This document shows positions 35,858 to 46,571 of a DNA stretch of 64,000 bases, piece by piece. Every line of letters begins with the position of its first letter. Position 1 is the stretch's first letter. Source of the DNA: Synechococcus sp. CS-1329 (GTDB taxonomy: Bacteria; Cyanobacteriota; Cyanobacteriia; PCC-6307; Cyanobiaceae); the NCBI RefSeq assembly GCF_025128055.1, contig NZ_JAHLYS010000033.1:62001-126000 (forward strand). Direction: 5' to 3'. Both the position numbers and the translations under genes were made by a program. The notes under the pieces were generated by a model that was not told the origin of the DNA, did no database searches, and saw nothing but the letters and a program-made list of their open reading frames with translations.

Positions 35858-37045
35858 ATGCCCCCCTCTCCTTTCCCGCGAACCCTGATGCTGCTGGGCA
35901 GCGGTGAACTGGGCAAGGAAGTGGCCATCGCCGCCCAGCGGCTGGGTTGTCGGGTGATCGCCGTCGATCGCTACGCCGGTGCACCGGCGATGCAGGTGGC
36001 CGATCAGGCCGAGGTGATCGCCATGACCGACCCGGAGGCGCTCAAGGCCGTCGTGCGGCGCCATCGCCCTGATCTGGTCATCCCGGAAATTGAGGCCCTG
36101 GCCGTCGATGCCCTGGCGGAGATCGAAGCGGAGGGAATCACGGTGATCCCCACCGCCCGGGCCACGGCCGTGACCATGAACCGCGATCGCATCCGGGACC
36201 TGGCCGCCGGCACGCTCGGCCTGCGCACCGCCCGCTTCGCCTACGCCGAGAGTGCCGAGGAACTGGCGGCTGCCGCCGCTCCCCTGGGCTGGCCCGTGGT
36301 GGTCAAGCCGGTGATGAGCTCCTCAGGCAAGGGCCAGAGCGTGGTGCGCTCCGTCGAGGGCCTCGCAGCCGCCTGGCAGGCGGCCCTCGACGGAGCCCGG
36401 GGTGCCGGCGCCCGGGTGATCGTGGAGGAATTCCTGGCTTTCGAGCTGGAGATCACCCTGCTCACAGTCAGGCCCTGGGCCGGCCCCACGCTCTTCTGCC
36501 CACCGATCGGCCATCTGCAGGAGCGCGGCGACTACCAGTGCAGCTGGCAGCCGGCCGCCCTCGGCGAAGCGCAGCTGGCGGCCGCCCAGGCCATGGCCCT
36601 GGCCGTCACCAATGAACTGGGGGGTGCGGGGCTGTTCGGTGTGGAGTTCTTCCTCTGCGGCGAACCGGGCCAGGAGGAGGTGGTCTTCTCCGAGCTCTCC
36701 CCCCGTCCCCACGACACCGGCCTCGTCACCCTGATGGGGCAGAACCTGAGCGAATTCGAGCTGCACCTGCGGGCGGTGCTGGGCCTGCCGATCCCCGCTA
36801 TCCGCTCCAGCGCAGCCGCGGCCAGCCGCGTGATCCTCGCGGATCAGGCGCTTGAGGGCGTGGCTTACACAGGAGTGGCCGAGGCCCTGGCCGAACCTGA
36901 CACCCAGGTGCTGCTGTTCGGCAAACCCGATGCCCGCCCCAATCGCCGCATGGGGGTGGCCCTGGCCGCCGGGGCGACTGTGGCTGAGGCGCGGGCGCGG
37001 GCGGATCGGGCCGCCGGCCGGATCGCGGTGGTGGCAGCGGGCTGA
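35858..37045 (+). CDS. purT: Formate-dependent GAR transformylase PurT
   Basis: PurT uses ATP and formate to formylate glycinamide ribonucleotide, the folate-independent route for step three of purine synthesis. The 395-residue ATP-grasp enzyme has TLMLLGSGELGKEVAIAAQR at the start, IPEIEALAVDALAEIEAEGI, the ATP-binding VVKPVMSSSGKGQSVVRS and the metal-site FSELSPRPHDTGLVTLM. Its formate could come from PurU, encoded at 24059. An intrinsic terminator follows the stop within 10 bases. It is divergent from the small membrane protein at 35622. Confidence 0.96.
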   Translation: MPPSPFPRTLMLLGSGELGKEVAIAAQRLGCRVIAVDRYAGAPAMQVADQAEVIAMTDPEALKAVVRRHRPDLVIPEIEALAVDALAEIEAEGITVIPTARATAVTMNRDRIRDLAAGTLGLRTARFAYAESAEELAAAAAPLGWPVVVKPVMSSSGKGQSVVRSVEGLAAAWQAALDGARGAGARVIVEEFLAFELEITLLTVRPWAGPTLFCPPIGHLQERGDYQCSWQPAALGEAQLAAAQAMALAVTNELGGAGLFGVEFFLCGEPGQEEVVFSELSPRPHDTGLVTLMGQNLSEFELHLRAVLGLPIPAIRSSAAAASRVILADQALEGVAYTGVAEALAEPDTQVLLFGKPDARPNRRMGVALAAGATVAEARARADRAAGRIAVVAAG

Positions 37046-37051
37046 GCAACG

Positions 37052-37074
37052 CGGCCCTGGCTTTGGGCCGTTTT
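37052..37074 (+). terminator. Intrinsic terminator of purT
   Basis: CGGCCC (37052-37057), 7-base loop, GGGCCG (37065-37070), followed by TTTT and a further T-rich stretch. A classical GC stem plus T run, seven bases past the purT stop. Confidence 0.8.
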
Positions 37075-37105
37075 CGGTTTTATGGTGCGCCAGTCAGGAT
37101 TCCCC

Positions 37106-38155
37106 ATGTTCCAGGCTCAGCGTCGTCCCAATCGTCCAGCCACCGGCAAGGTCGACGCGGCCCATCAGGCTGAGCGAGCGGCCGCCAGCGTGGTGGCCCT
37201 CAGCCGCCGCCAGGGGCGCGGCGAGGTCAAAGCCAAGCCCACAGGTTGGCTCAGGCGCGCATTGCACCCAGCCATGCTGCTGGCCTTCGCCAGCGGCATC
37301 GGCCTGGGCTACGGCCTCTCGGGCCCATTGCCACGGTTGATCGGTCCTGTCCTGGGAACCCTGAGCCGCTCGGCGCCATCCCTGAACCAGCTGGTGCCGG
37401 CGCTGCCGATCCATCAGCACCGCATCCTGATCCTGGGCTCCGACCAGATCAGCGGCAGCACCGATGTGATGGTGGTGGTCGACATCCAAGACGGCACCAC
37501 CAAGCTCACTCAGGTGCCACGGGACACCTACATCGAATCCAGTCGCTTCGGTGTGCTCAAGGCCAACGCCCTCTACGCCTCCGGTGGGGTGGAGGCTGTC
37601 AAGGAGGAGCTCAGTGCCCTGCTCACCTCCCCGGTGGACCGGTATCTGCTGGTGAACCTGGACGCGGTCCAGAACCTGGCCGAGGCCCTCGGGGGAGTCG
37701 AAGTGGACGTGCCCAAGCGGATGTACTACACCGACACGCGCCAGGACCTGTACATCGACCTCTACCCGGGGGTGCAGCTGCTCCAAGGCAATGACCTGGA
37801 GGGCTTCCTGCGCTTCCGCAACGACGAGATGGGCGACATCGGCCGGATGGAACGCCAGCAGTTGGTCCTGCGCGAGGTGTTCCGCAAACTGGCCCAGCCC
37901 AGCACCCTGACCCGTCTGCCGGAACTGCTTCGCGTTGCCGGCAATGACATCAGCACCGATCTCTCCCCCCTGGAACTCGGGACTCTGATCAGCCAGCTGG
38001 GCCGCACCAAACTCAGCACGACTCAGCTGGCGGGCCGCCTCTACTGGCACGACGACCTGAGCTACTGGATGCCGGACCTGAACACCCAGCACCCCGCCAC
38101 CCCCGAACCCGATTTCAGTGAAACCGGCTCTGGTGATCCTGGATCCAGCCTCTGA
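37106..38155 (+). CDS. LytR-CpsA-Psr (LCP) family protein
   Basis: LCP enzymes transfer polyprenyl-linked glycopolymers onto peptidoglycan or other acceptors at the outer face of the inner membrane. The 349-residue protein has a basic N-terminus, one membrane helix near residues 55-80 and the LCP core: ILILGSDQISGSTDVMVVVD, LTQVPRDTYIESS, the ALGGVEVDVP segment and FLRFRNDEMGDIGRMERQQ. The catalytic arginines and aspartate are present. ATG 37106 has AGGA five bases upstream and clears the purT terminator; ATG 37082 in frame is an alternative. In a Gram-negative cyanobacterium its acceptor is unknown. Confidence 0.88.
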   Translation: MFQAQRRPNRPATGKVDAAHQAERAAASVVALSRRQGRGEVKAKPTGWLRRALHPAMLLAFASGIGLGYGLSGPLPRLIGPVLGTLSRSAPSLNQLVPALPIHQHRILILGSDQISGSTDVMVVVDIQDGTTKLTQVPRDTYIESSRFGVLKANALYASGGVEAVKEELSALLTSPVDRYLLVNLDAVQNLAEALGGVEVDVPKRMYYTDTRQDLYIDLYPGVQLLQGNDLEGFLRFRNDEMGDIGRMERQQLVLREVFRKLAQPSTLTRLPELLRVAGNDISTDLSPLELGTLISQLGRTKLSTTQLAGRLYWHDDLSYWMPDLNTQHPATPEPDFSETGSGDPGSSL

Positions 38156-38164
38156 GCGCGCGAA

Positions 38165-39745
38165 TCAGGGGGTTCCCAGCTGAGCCGGCGAGAACTCCAC
38201 CAGGGGAATCGTTGCATCACCCCAGCCATTGGCGGGGAGCAGATCAGGTGCACCGGCGGCAGGTTGAACGGCGGCACCGGCGGCAAAGGCACCATTGGTC
38301 CAGGCCAGCAACAGCCCGCGCAGGGCTCCCCCCCCCTGAGGAAGCGGGGAGCTCAGGTTGAAGTGGTCTCCCCCCTGCGCCAGCACCAGGCGATGGCCTC
38401 GCTCACCACGGCCGGCGGCCAGTTGCATCGGTCGAATCGCCTCTGGATCAGGCGGCACCACCCAGTCGCGACTGCCGCTCACCAGCAGCACCCGGGCATT
38501 CATCGTCGGGGCAGCTTCGGTATCAAAGAGCAGCGACATCGGCGGACTCACGGCCACACCGGCTTTGACCCGTGGATCGGCCAGGGCCGCCTGATTGGCC
38601 GTGCCGATGAAACTGCATTGCAGCACCCAGCTGAGATTGCGCTCCGGATTGAACACCTCATCGCAGCGTTCCTTGAGCCGCACGTCGCTGGGCTTGGCCC
38701 CCGCCAGCTGCAACACGGTGGTGGCCCCCCACGACTGACCGAGAACCACCACAAAGTCGCTGTTGAGCCGAGGGGAGAGGCCCTCAAGGGCGGCCGCGGC
38801 GCCATCGATCACCGACGAAACATCCAGGGGACGCAGCCGCAGTTCCTCGCCCCCGGGGGGCGGAACCTGGCCGGAGAGCATCGCCTGCTGCTGACCCAGA
38901 TCACTGCCGGGGTGATAGGGCAGCAGCACGGTGTAGCCGTGGCTGGCCAGATGGCTGGCCCAGCCCTCGAAGCTCTCCGGAGCGTCCCAGAGCCCGTGGG
39001 AGATCACCACCAGGCGATTGTTCGCCCCCTGGCTGGGGCTGATCTGCACCACCTGCAGGGGCTTGGGCCGATGGGGGGCCGGCAGGGTGATCAGCTTGCG
39101 CTCCACCGTCAGGGGGCCGGGCTGGCTGAGGGCCGGGCTGACGCTGGCTGGCGTCCTTGCGGCCAGGAGGCGATCGGCCGGCCGCTGCTGGGAGGCCAGC
39201 CGCTGGACCGCAAACAGAGCCCGGCCCATGTCCACCGAGGCGGTGTTGCCCGGCAAGGCCTGCATCACGCTGAGCATCGTCAGGGGTCCCCGGGCCGCGG
39301 CCTTGTCGAGCACCCGGGAGAGGTCGTTGCTGCCGAATCGGGCCGGCAGTCCATCGATGCCCCCCAGGGCCGAGATCAGCAGCAGCGCCTGATTGAGCAT
39401 CGGTGACCCCTCCGCTTCATTCACCACCGCCGGCACCTGCAGCGGCAGGGGCGCATTGAAGAGGGCAATGAGCTGGCGCCCGACAGCACCGTTGGAGGCC
39501 TGATCCAGCTCGGCCAGATCGCTGGTGCCACTGATCAGGCGAGCCGGATTGCTCAGCTCCTCCAGCTTGACGGTGAAGCTGGTCTCAAGAAAAGGCAGGC
39601 GCAACTCCACCTGCTCAAGCGCCCGCAGCGGAGCAGGCAGAACAAGAGCAGCCCCGAGCAGCCCGGAGATGGTGAGCAGCAGCGGTAAGGCCGGAGCGGA
39701 GCGGGGCGCGGGCACGGGCACGGGAAGGCAACCGAGAACCTCCAT
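38165..39745 (-). CDS. Secreted alpha/beta hydrolase with N-terminal DUF1400 domain
   Basis: A 526-residue cyanobacterial protein. The N-terminus has a signal-like hydrophobic segment (about residues 18-40). Residues 45-180 form the DUF1400 domain (VELRLPFLETSFTVKLEELS, then GNTASVDMGRAL near the end). The alpha/beta hydrolase domain follows, with the oxyanion region VVISHGLWDAPESFEGWASH and nucleophile elbow VVLGQSWGATTVL. A downstream VLLVSGSRDWVVPP and a QGGDHFNLS histidine complete the expected triad. It resembles platelet-activating-factor acetylhydrolase-type esterases. Substrate unknown, probably a lipid or ester in the periplasm. It is convergent with the LCP gene. Confidence 0.85.
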   Translation of the reverse strand: MEVLGCLPVPVPAPRSAPALPLLLTISGLLGAALVLPAPLRALEQVELRLPFLETSFTVKLEELSNPARLISGTSDLAELDQASNGAVGRQLIALFNAPLPLQVPAVVNEAEGSPMLNQALLLISALGGIDGLPARFGSNDLSRVLDKAAARGPLTMLSVMQALPGNTASVDMGRALFAVQRLASQQRPADRLLAARTPASVSPALSQPGPLTVERKLITLPAPHRPKPLQVVQISPSQGANNRLVVISHGLWDAPESFEGWASHLASHGYTVLLPYHPGSDLGQQQAMLSGQVPPPGGEELRLRPLDVSSVIDGAAAALEGLSPRLNSDFVVVLGQSWGATTVLQLAGAKPSDVRLKERCDEVFNPERNLSWVLQCSFIGTANQAALADPRVKAGVAVSPPMSLLFDTEAAPTMNARVLLVSGSRDWVVPPDPEAIRPMQLAAGRGERGHRLVLAQGGDHFNLSSPLPQGGGALRGLLLAWTNGAFAAGAAVQPAAGAPDLLPANGWGDATIPLVEFSPAQLGTP

Positions 39746-39776
39746 GATCTCCCCTGCGGGGCTCCGGGCCTGTCCG

Positions 39777-42700
39777 TCAGGCCACCATGGCCACAGGTGG
39801 ATGCTGGGCGAGCACCTGCTTGAGATACCGGCCCGTATGACTGGTGGAGTGCTCAGCCACCTGCTCGGGCGTGCCCGCCGCCACGATCTCGCCCCCCTTG
39901 TTGCCTCCTTCGGGGCCCAGATCGATCAGCCAGTCGGCGCAGCGGATCACATCGAGGTTGTGCTCGATCACCACGATCGAATTGCCCTTGTCCACCAGGC
40001 GCTGCATCACGTCCATCAGCTTGTGGACGTCGTAGAAGCTGAGGCCGGTGGTGGGCTCATCGATCAGGTAGAGGGTCTTGCCGGTGGCGCGCTTGGAGAG
40101 TTCGGTGGCCAGCTTCACCCGCTGGGCCTCACCGCCGGAGAGGGTGGGGGCCGGCTGGCCGAGCTTGATGTAGCCCAGGCCCACATCCACCAGGGTGCGC
40201 AGACGATCCGCCGCCTGGGGAATGGCACTGAACACGTCGGCGGCCTGCTCCACCGTCATCTGCAGCACCTCGGCGATGGTGAAGCCCCTATAGGCCACCT
40301 GCAGGGTTTCGCGGTTGTAGCGGGCCCCCTTGCAGACATCACACTGCACATAGACATCAGGCAGGAAGTTCATCTCGATCACGTTCACCCCCTGGCCGCT
40401 GCAGGCCTCGCAGCGCCCGCCCTTGACGTTGAAGCTGAACTGGCCCACCTGATAGCCGCGGGCCTTGGCCTCCACGGTGGCGGCGAACACCTGGCGGATC
40501 GGATCGAAGGCACCGGTGTAGGTGGCCGGGTTGGAGCGGGGGGTGCGGCCGATCGGGCTCTGGTCGATCACGATCACCTTGTCGACCGACTGGATGCCGC
40601 GCAGTTCCTCGAGGCCGGAGGGGAAGGGCACCCGCAGCCCGAGCTTGTGCTCCAGGGCCGGGTGCAGCAGCTCGTTCACCAGGGTGCTCTTGCCGCTACC
40701 GCTCACCCCCGTGACGGCCACAAGGCGGCCGAGGGGAATGTCGATGTCGAGGCCCTGGAGGTTGTTGCGGCGGCAGTTGACCAGGGTGAGCTTGCGGCTG
40801 CCGGAGGAGCGCCGCTCGGCCGGTGTGGGAATGGAGAGGCGGCCGCTGAGATAGGCGCCCGTGAGCGACTCCTTGGCCTCCAGCAGGTTCTGCAGCGACC
40901 CCTCGGCCACGATGTGGCCCCCGTGCACACCGGCTCCGGGGCCGATGTCGACGAGGTGGTCGGCGGCGCGGATCGTGTCCTCGTCGTGCTCCACCACGAT
41001 CAGGGTGTTGCCCAGGTCCCGCAGCTTGAAGAGGGAGTTGAGCAGGCGGTCGTTGTCGCGCTGGTGCAGGCCGATGCTGGGTTCATCCAGCACGTAGAGC
41101 ACGCCGGTGAGGCCGGCACCGATCTGGGTGGCCAGGCGGATGCGCTGGGCCTCACCCCCGGAGAGGGTCATGGCCGGCCGGTCCAGGCTGAGGTAGTCGA
41201 GACCCACATCCAGCAGAAACTTCAGGCGCATGCGGATTTCCCGCAGCACCAGGTCGCCGATCTGGATCTGACGGGGCGTCAGCAGGGGCTCAGCTCCATC
41301 GGCCACCCCCATCAGGGCCTCGATGCGCTCCAGCGTGTCGGCCACACTCACGGCGGTGAGCTCATGGATGGCGTAGGGACCCACCCGCACCGCCAGGGCC
41401 TCGGGCCGCAGGCGCAGTCCCTGGCAGGTGCCGCAGGGCACCATCTCCAGGTATTGCTCCAGTTTCTGGCGCACCGACTCGCCACTGGCGTCACGCAACT
41501 GGCGCTCCAGGATCGGCAGGATCCCCTCGAACGGCCGCTGGTAGGTCTCGCTCTTGCGGTAGCGGCTGTCGGCCTGGATGGAAATGGGCTCCTCGCTGCC
41601 ATGCAGCACCACCTGGCGCTGCTCATCGCTGAGCTGGTTCCAGGGGGTCTTGATCTCGAAGCCGAAGGCCTCACCCACGCTGTAGAGCAGGGAGAAGTAG
41701 TAGCTGTTGTCCTTCTCGCTCCAGGGGGCGATCGCCGCGTATACCGGCAGGGAGGGATCGGGCACCACCCGCTCCAGGGTGAACTGGCGCAGGTGGCCGA
41801 TGCCGTGGCAGTCGGGGCAGGCGCCATAGGGGCTGTTGAAGGAGAACAGCCGCGGTGAGAGCTCCTCCATCACAGCGCCGTGCACCGGGCAGGCGAAGTT
41901 CTCGGAATAGAGCCGCTCACGATCGATGCCCTCGGGCAGCTCCTCGCCGCTTTTGGGCACCACCTCCACCAGGGCCAGGCCATCGCCGCGCTTGAGGCAG
42001 GTGCGCAGCGAATCGGTCAGGCGTTCGTTGATGCCCTCGCGCGCCACCAGCCGGTCCACCACCACCTCAATGTTGTGGGCGTGATTCTTGTCGAGCTCGA
42101 TGTTGTCGGAGAGCTCGCGCACCTCACCGTTGATGCGCACCCGGGCAAAGCCCTCGGCCACCAGACCGGAGAGCAGCTTGGTGTGGGTGCCCTTCTTGCC
42201 CCGCACCACCGGTGCCAGCAGCTGATAGCGGGTGCCCTCCGGCAAGGTGGCGATCCGATCGACCATCTCGTCGATGCTCTCCGGCCGGATCGAGCGGTTG
42301 CACTGGGGGCAGTGGGGCTCACCGGCTCGGCCGAACAGCAAGCGCAGATAGTCCTGGATCTCGGTGACGGTGCCGACGGTGGAGCGGGGGTTGTGGCTGG
42401 TGGATTTCTGGTCGATCGAGATCGCCGGTGAGAGCCCCTCGATCGCATCCACATCAGGCTTGTCCACCTGGCCGAGGAACTGGCGCGCGTAGGCGGAGAG
42501 GCTCTCCACGTAGCGGCGCTGGCCCTCGGCGAAGATCGTGTCGAAGGCGAGGGAGCTCTTGCCGCTGCCGCTCACGCCGGTGAACACCACCAGGCGGTTG
42601 CGCGGCAGGGTGAGATCAACGTTGCGCAGGTTGTGCTGACGGGCGCCACGCACCCGGATCACATCCTCAAGGCTGCCTCCATTGAGGAGGGTGCTGGGAT

Positions 42701-42797
42701 CATGCCCGGAGGACATGGCCAGGCCGGACAGGGCCTCGGTGCCATCTCCATTCGTGGCGGAGCTCTTGGATCCGGAGCCGGATCTGGCGCGGGGCAT
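39777..42797 (-). CDS. uvrA: Excinuclease ABC subunit A
   Basis: UvrA recognises bulky DNA damage and loads UvrB in nucleotide excision repair. The 1006-residue protein has two ABC modules, each with Walker A ([15 protein letters not shown] and [16 protein letters not shown]), signature LSGGEAQR and Walker B ([16 protein letters not shown]). Zinc modules are CPQCNRSI and [10 protein letters not shown] with [10 protein letters not shown]. About 45 N-terminal residues before [20 protein letters not shown] are low complexity, so the start may be the internal ATG near residue 28. It lies upstream of the DUF1400 hydrolase and just after recN, all on the minus strand; no LexA box was seen. Confidence 0.98.
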   Translation of the reverse strand: MPRARSGSGSKSSATNGDGTEALSGLAMSSGHDPSTLLNGGSLEDVIRVRGARQHNLRNVDLTLPRNRLVVFTGVSGSGKSSLAFDTIFAEGQRRYVESLSAYARQFLGQVDKPDVDAIEGLSPAISIDQKSTSHNPRSTVGTVTEIQDYLRLLFGRAGEPHCPQCNRSIRPESIDEMVDRIATLPEGTRYQLLAPVVRGKKGTHTKLLSGLVAEGFARVRINGEVRELSDNIELDKNHAHNIEVVVDRLVAREGINERLTDSLRTCLKRGDGLALVEVVPKSGEELPEGIDRERLYSENFACPVHGAVMEELSPRLFSFNSPYGACPDCHGIGHLRQFTLERVVPDPSLPVYAAIAPWSEKDNSYYFSLLYSVGEAFGFEIKTPWNQLSDEQRQVVLHGSEEPISIQADSRYRKSETYQRPFEGILPILERQLRDASGESVRQKLEQYLEMVPCGTCQGLRLRPEALAVRVGPYAIHELTAVSVADTLERIEALMGVADGAEPLLTPRQIQIGDLVLREIRMRLKFLLDVGLDYLSLDRPAMTLSGGEAQRIRLATQIGAGLTGVLYVLDEPSIGLHQRDNDRLLNSLFKLRDLGNTLIVVEHDEDTIRAADHLVDIGPGAGVHGGHIVAEGSLQNLLEAKESLTGAYLSGRLSIPTPAERRSSGSRKLTLVNCRRNNLQGLDIDIPLGRLVAVTGVSGSGKSTLVNELLHPALEHKLGLRVPFPSGLEELRGIQSVDKVIVIDQSPIGRTPRSNPATYTGAFDPIRQVFAATVEAKARGYQVGQFSFNVKGGRCEACSGQGVNVIEMNFLPDVYVQCDVCKGARYNRETLQVAYRGFTIAEVLQMTVEQAADVFSAIPQAADRLRTLVDVGLGYIKLGQPAPTLSGGEAQRVKLATELSKRATGKTLYLIDEPTTGLSFYDVHKLMDVMQRLVDKGNSIVVIEHNLDVIRCADWLIDLGPEGGNKGGEIVAAGTPEQVAEHSTSHTGRYLKQVLAQHPPVAMVA

Positions 42798-42841
42798 TCA
42801 GCAAACCTGTCAGCCTGGAGTCTACGGGCTGCTCCTGCAGC

Positions 42842-44530
42842 TCATGGAACGCCCTGCTGCAGCAGGCTGGCCACATAGCTGAGGGTTTCTCCGGAATCAC
42901 CGCCGGCCAGTTCAGCCAGCTCCCGCTCCCGCTCACCGCTCTCCAGCAGGGCCGTCACTCCGGTGCGGGTGCGTCCCGCCTCCACCTGCTTGCTGACGCG
43001 GAAGTGGTGCTGGGCCATGGCGGCCACCAGGGGCTGGTGGGTGACGCAGAACACCTGGCGCTGCTCAGCCAGGCGGCGCAGCAGAGCGGCGATGGCCCCG
43101 CTGACCCGGCCACTCACACCGCTGTCGATTTCATCGAAGAGCAGGGTGACCTGGGGATCGGCGGCCGCCAGGCAGGTTTTCAGGGCCAGCAGGAAGCGGC
43201 TCATCTCACCGCCGCTAGCCACCTCCTGCAGGGGCGCGATGGGCTGGCCGGGATTGGCCGAGAACAGAAAGCCGATGGCGTCGGCCCCCTCATCACCAGG
43301 CGGGGCCGGCTCAATCGAGACCTTGAAGCGCACCTGGGCCAACCCCAGCGGCCGCAGGATGTCCATCAGCTGTCGCTCCAGGGCTTCGGCGGCCGCCTGG
43401 CGCCGCTGGCTGAGCCGGCCGCAGGCCGAATCGCGCCGCAGGCGGCTGCTCTCCTCCTGCTGTTCCAGTTGTCGCAGCGAGGCCTCCACGCCAGTGGCAT
43501 CGAACTGGCGGCGGAGGTCGTCCCGCAGGCTGATCAACGCGCCCAGCTCCTGGCCGTGGCGCCGCTCCAGGGCCTTGAGCTGCGCCATCCGCTCCTGCAG
43601 GCCCGAGAGAGTTTCCGGGTCGCTCTCCAGGGCCGCGCCGTAGCGATCGAGGCCCGAGGCCAACTCCTGCAACAGCTGAGCTGCCTCAGCACAGCGCTCC
43701 AACCAGGGTTGCAGACCTGGATCGAAGGCCTGCAGATGCTGCAACTCCTGCTCAATGGCCCCAAGGTGATCCAGCACCGAAGGCGCCCCCTCCAGGCCCT
43801 CCACCAGCCGTCCGCCCACGGTCGTCACCCCCTCCTGCAGACGCACCGCGTGAACCAGCCGGTCCTGCTCCCCCTGCAGGCGCTGGCGTTCATGGGGATC
43901 GTTGAGCTGAGCCGCCTCCAGATCCTCCAGCAGCTCCAGACGCTGCTGCCGGTCGAGCTGCTGGCGCTGGTGCTCCGTCCTGGCGATGGCCAGGGCGGCG
44001 GCGGCGGCTTTCCAGGCCCGCACGGCCGAACGGGCGGCCTGAAGGGCTTTGGCGATCGGTTCACCACCGAAGCGATCCAGCCAGCGGCGCTGCTGCCCTG
44101 GGCGCGCCAGCTGCTGGGTCTGTCCCTGAACGGTGAGATCGAGCAGCAGGGGGCGCAGCTCCAGCAACTGGCTGCGGTTGACGATCACGCCATTGATGCG
44201 GCTGCGGCTGCTGATGCGTTCGTCCTGTTGGCGCCACTCCCGGCTGATGGTCAGTTCGGCCTCGTCGGGCTCGAGCTCCTGCTGGATCAGCCAGGCCCGC
44301 AGCGGCTCCGAGCCGGAGAAACCGGCCTCGATGCGGGCCCGCCCACAGCCCGGACGCAGCAGGCGCAGGCCCTCACTGCCCTGGGCACCGCCCAGCAGCG
44401 CATCGAGGGCATCGAGGAGGAGCGATTTACCTGCACCGGTCTCGCCGGTCAGAACGGTGAACCCAGGCCTGAAGCTGAGATCCAGAGCATCGATCAGGGC
44501 GATGTTCTCCAGGCGCAGACCCGTGAGCAC
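42842..44530 (-). CDS. recN: DNA repair protein RecN
   Basis: RecN is an SMC-like ATPase acting in double-strand break repair. The 562-residue protein starts GLRLENIALIDALDLSF, then Walker A VLTGETGAGKSLLLDALDAL. A long central coiled coil (about residues 150-370) follows, then the C-terminal signature VASGGEMSRFLLALKTCLAA and Walker B VTLLFDEIDSGVSG. GTG 44530 is preferred: GGAGG lies five bases upstream and it matches the family start, whereas the longer frame to 44602 adds 24 unrelated residues. It precedes uvrA by 44 bases and probably shares its transcript. It is divergent from the ABC1 kinase gene. Confidence 0.95.
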   Translation of the reverse strand: MLTGLRLENIALIDALDLSFRPGFTVLTGETGAGKSLLLDALDALLGGAQGSEGLRLLRPGCGRARIEAGFSGSEPLRAWLIQQELEPDEAELTISREWRQQDERISSRSRINGVIVNRSQLLELRPLLLDLTVQGQTQQLARPGQQRRWLDRFGGEPIAKALQAARSAVRAWKAAAAALAIARTEHQRQQLDRQQRLELLEDLEAAQLNDPHERQRLQGEQDRLVHAVRLQEGVTTVGGRLVEGLEGAPSVLDHLGAIEQELQHLQAFDPGLQPWLERCAEAAQLLQELASGLDRYGAALESDPETLSGLQERMAQLKALERRHGQELGALISLRDDLRRQFDATGVEASLRQLEQQEESSRLRRDSACGRLSQRRQAAAEALERQLMDILRPLGLAQVRFKVSIEPAPPGDEGADAIGFLFSANPGQPIAPLQEVASGGEMSRFLLALKTCLAAADPQVTLLFDEIDSGVSGRVSGAIAALLRRLAEQRQVFCVTHQPLVAAMAQHHFRVSKQVEAGRTRTGVTALLESGERERELAELAGGDSGETLSYVASLLQQGVP

Positions 44531-44606
44531 GCCGGCCTCCGGTGGTTGCCCAGACCGTAGCGGCGGTCGCTTTCGTTTAGAAGAGAAACAGTCGAACTGC
44601 ACCCTG

Positions 44607-46565
44607 ATGGTCCGCTCGGATCAGGACACGATCACCAGGGACGGCATCGGCGAGCAAGCCAGCAGCGCCGAGGAACTCAGCGATTTCATCGAAGTCGCCG
44701 GTCTGCTCAGCTACGACCCGCAAACCATCTCAAGGATCTACGCCGGCCACCCCCAGCGCTTGCTGCGGCGTCTCTGGCAGACCCTGGTGCCCATCAGCCT
44801 GTTTCTGATCGGTGTGGGCGTCGACAGGTTGTTCGGAGCCCTCAGCAACGAGGAGCGCGCCCGGGCGCGGGCGCGGGAATGCGCTGAGCTGCTGGCGGAG
44901 CTGGGCCCGGCCTTCATCAAGGCCGGCCAGGCCCTCTCCACCAGGCCTGACATCATCCCGCCGCTGCTGCTCGAAGAACTGGCCCAGCTGCAGGATCAGC
45001 TGCCGGGCTTCGAGAGTTCCCTGGCGATGGCGTGCATCGAAGAAGACCTCGGCGCCCCGGTGAACAGCCTGTTTCAGCAGCTGGACCGGGAGCCGATCTC
45101 AGCGGCCTCCCTGGGCCAGGTGCACCGGGGGGTGCTGCTCAGCGGTGAGGCCGTGGCGGTGAAGGTGCAGCGGCCGGGACTGCGCGAGCAGATCACCCTC
45201 GATCTCTACATCGTGCGCCAGATCGCCTCCTGGCTGAACAGAAATGTGCGCCTGATCCGCAGTGATCTGGTGGCCCTGATCGATGAGCTGGGCAAGCGGG
45301 TCTTCGAGGAGATGGACTATCTCAATGAAGCCAGCAACGCCGAGCACTTCGCGCGGCTGCATCAGCACAATCCCCGCATCGCCGTGCCGCGCATCTACCG
45401 CGAGGTCACCAGTCGGCGGGTGCTGACGATGGAGTGGATCGATGGGGTGAAACTCACCAACCTGGAGGCGGTGCGATCACTGGGGATCAACCCCGATGAA
45501 ATGGTGCAGATCGGAGTGAACTGCAGTTTGCAGCAATTGCTGGAACATGGATTTTTCCATGCGGATCCCCACCCCGGCAATCTGCTGGCCCTGCCCGATG
45601 GCCGCCTGGCCTACCTCGATTTCGGCATGATGAGCGAGGTCAGCCGCGAGTCGAGAACGGGCCTGATTCAGGCTGTGGTGCATCTGGTGAATCGCAACTT
45701 CAGCTCGCTCTCGCGCGATTTTGTCAGCCTGGGATTCCTCGGGGAAGAGGTGAATCTCGAGCCGATCGTTCCGGCCTTCGAGAGTGTCTTCGGCCAGGCC
45801 CTGGAGATGGGCGTCAGCCGCATGGATTTCAAGGCCGTCACCGATGATCTCTCGGGGGTGATGTACCGCTTCCCCTTCCAGGTGCCGCCCTATTACGCCC
45901 TGATCATCCGCTCCCTGGTGACGCTGGAGGGCATTGCCCTGAGCGTGGACCCCGACTTCAAGATCCTTGGCGCCGCCTACCCCTACTTCGCCCGCCGGCT
46001 GATGGAGGATCCGGATCCGGCGCTGCGCAGCAGCCTGCGCGAGATGCTCTTCGATGGCGACGACTTCCGCTGGCAGCGGCTGGAGAACCTGATCAGCAGC
46101 GCCTCCCTGCAGGACCAGCTGGACCTGGAGGGGCTGCTGGATCAGGTGATCGATTTTCTCTTCTCCCCCAAGGGTGGCCTGCTGCGTCAGCAGCTCGTCG
46201 ATGCCGTGGTGGACCAGGTGGATGCGATCGGCTGGCAGGCCTTCCGCCGGCTGGGCAGCCGCCTGCCGCGTCGCCTGCAACCGCCCGGCCTGCGCAGCCC
46301 CCGCCTGGAGAGCCCAGACGAGGCCCTGCTCAGCCTCGAGCCAGTGCAGCAACTGCTGACGATCCTGCGCGAACTGCCCGGCTTCGAGCCCCAGCTGCTG
46401 CTGCGACGCCTGCCACGACTGCTGGGGGAACCCGACCTGCGCCGCATGGGCGTACAGCTGGCCCAGGGCCTGGCCGAGCGCAGCGTGGTACGGCTGCTGC
46501 GCGATGTCCTGGTGGCTCCCGAGCTGCGCCAGGGCGCCCTTCTCAGCGCCACCGGCAGCTCTTAG
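44607..46565 (+). CDS. ABC1/UbiB-family protein kinase-like protein
   Basis: A 652-residue AarF/ABC1/UbiB protein. UbiB-type motifs are clear: KxGQ in LGPAFIKAGQALSTRPDIIP, the alanine-rich loop ISAASLGQVHRGVL, the AVKVQRPGL lysine, HADPHPGNLLALPDGR and the DFG in LAYLDFGMMSEVS. Members support quinone synthesis or, in plastids, prenyl-lipid metabolism of plastoglobules; in cyanobacteria several paralogues exist and the role is unresolved. One hydrophobic stretch lies near residues 60-75 (LVPISLFLIGVGVDRLF). ATG 44607 follows a divergent gap of 76 bases from recN. The next gene begins six bases after its stop. Confidence 0.92.
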   Translation: MVRSDQDTITRDGIGEQASSAEELSDFIEVAGLLSYDPQTISRIYAGHPQRLLRRLWQTLVPISLFLIGVGVDRLFGALSNEERARARARECAELLAELGPAFIKAGQALSTRPDIIPPLLLEELAQLQDQLPGFESSLAMACIEEDLGAPVNSLFQQLDREPISAASLGQVHRGVLLSGEAVAVKVQRPGLREQITLDLYIVRQIASWLNRNVRLIRSDLVALIDELGKRVFEEMDYLNEASNAEHFARLHQHNPRIAVPRIYREVTSRRVLTMEWIDGVKLTNLEAVRSLGINPDEMVQIGVNCSLQQLLEHGFFHADPHPGNLLALPDGRLAYLDFGMMSEVSRESRTGLIQAVVHLVNRNFSSLSRDFVSLGFLGEEVNLEPIVPAFESVFGQALEMGVSRMDFKAVTDDLSGVMYRFPFQVPPYYALIIRSLVTLEGIALSVDPDFKILGAAYPYFARRLMEDPDPALRSSLREMLFDGDDFRWQRLENLISSASLQDQLDLEGLLDQVIDFLFSPKGGLLRQQLVDAVVDQVDAIGWQAFRRLGSRLPRRLQPPGLRSPRLESPDEALLSLEPVQQLLTILRELPGFEPQLLLRRLPRLLGEPDLRRMGVQLAQGLAERSVVRLLRDVLVAPELRQGALLSATGSS

Positions 46566-46571
46566 AGTCGA

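Noticed and set aside
39525-41858. 777-codon plus-strand frame opposite uvrA
   Set aside because: Shadow of uvrA; repetitive His/Gly/Leu composition typical of GC-rich antisense frames.
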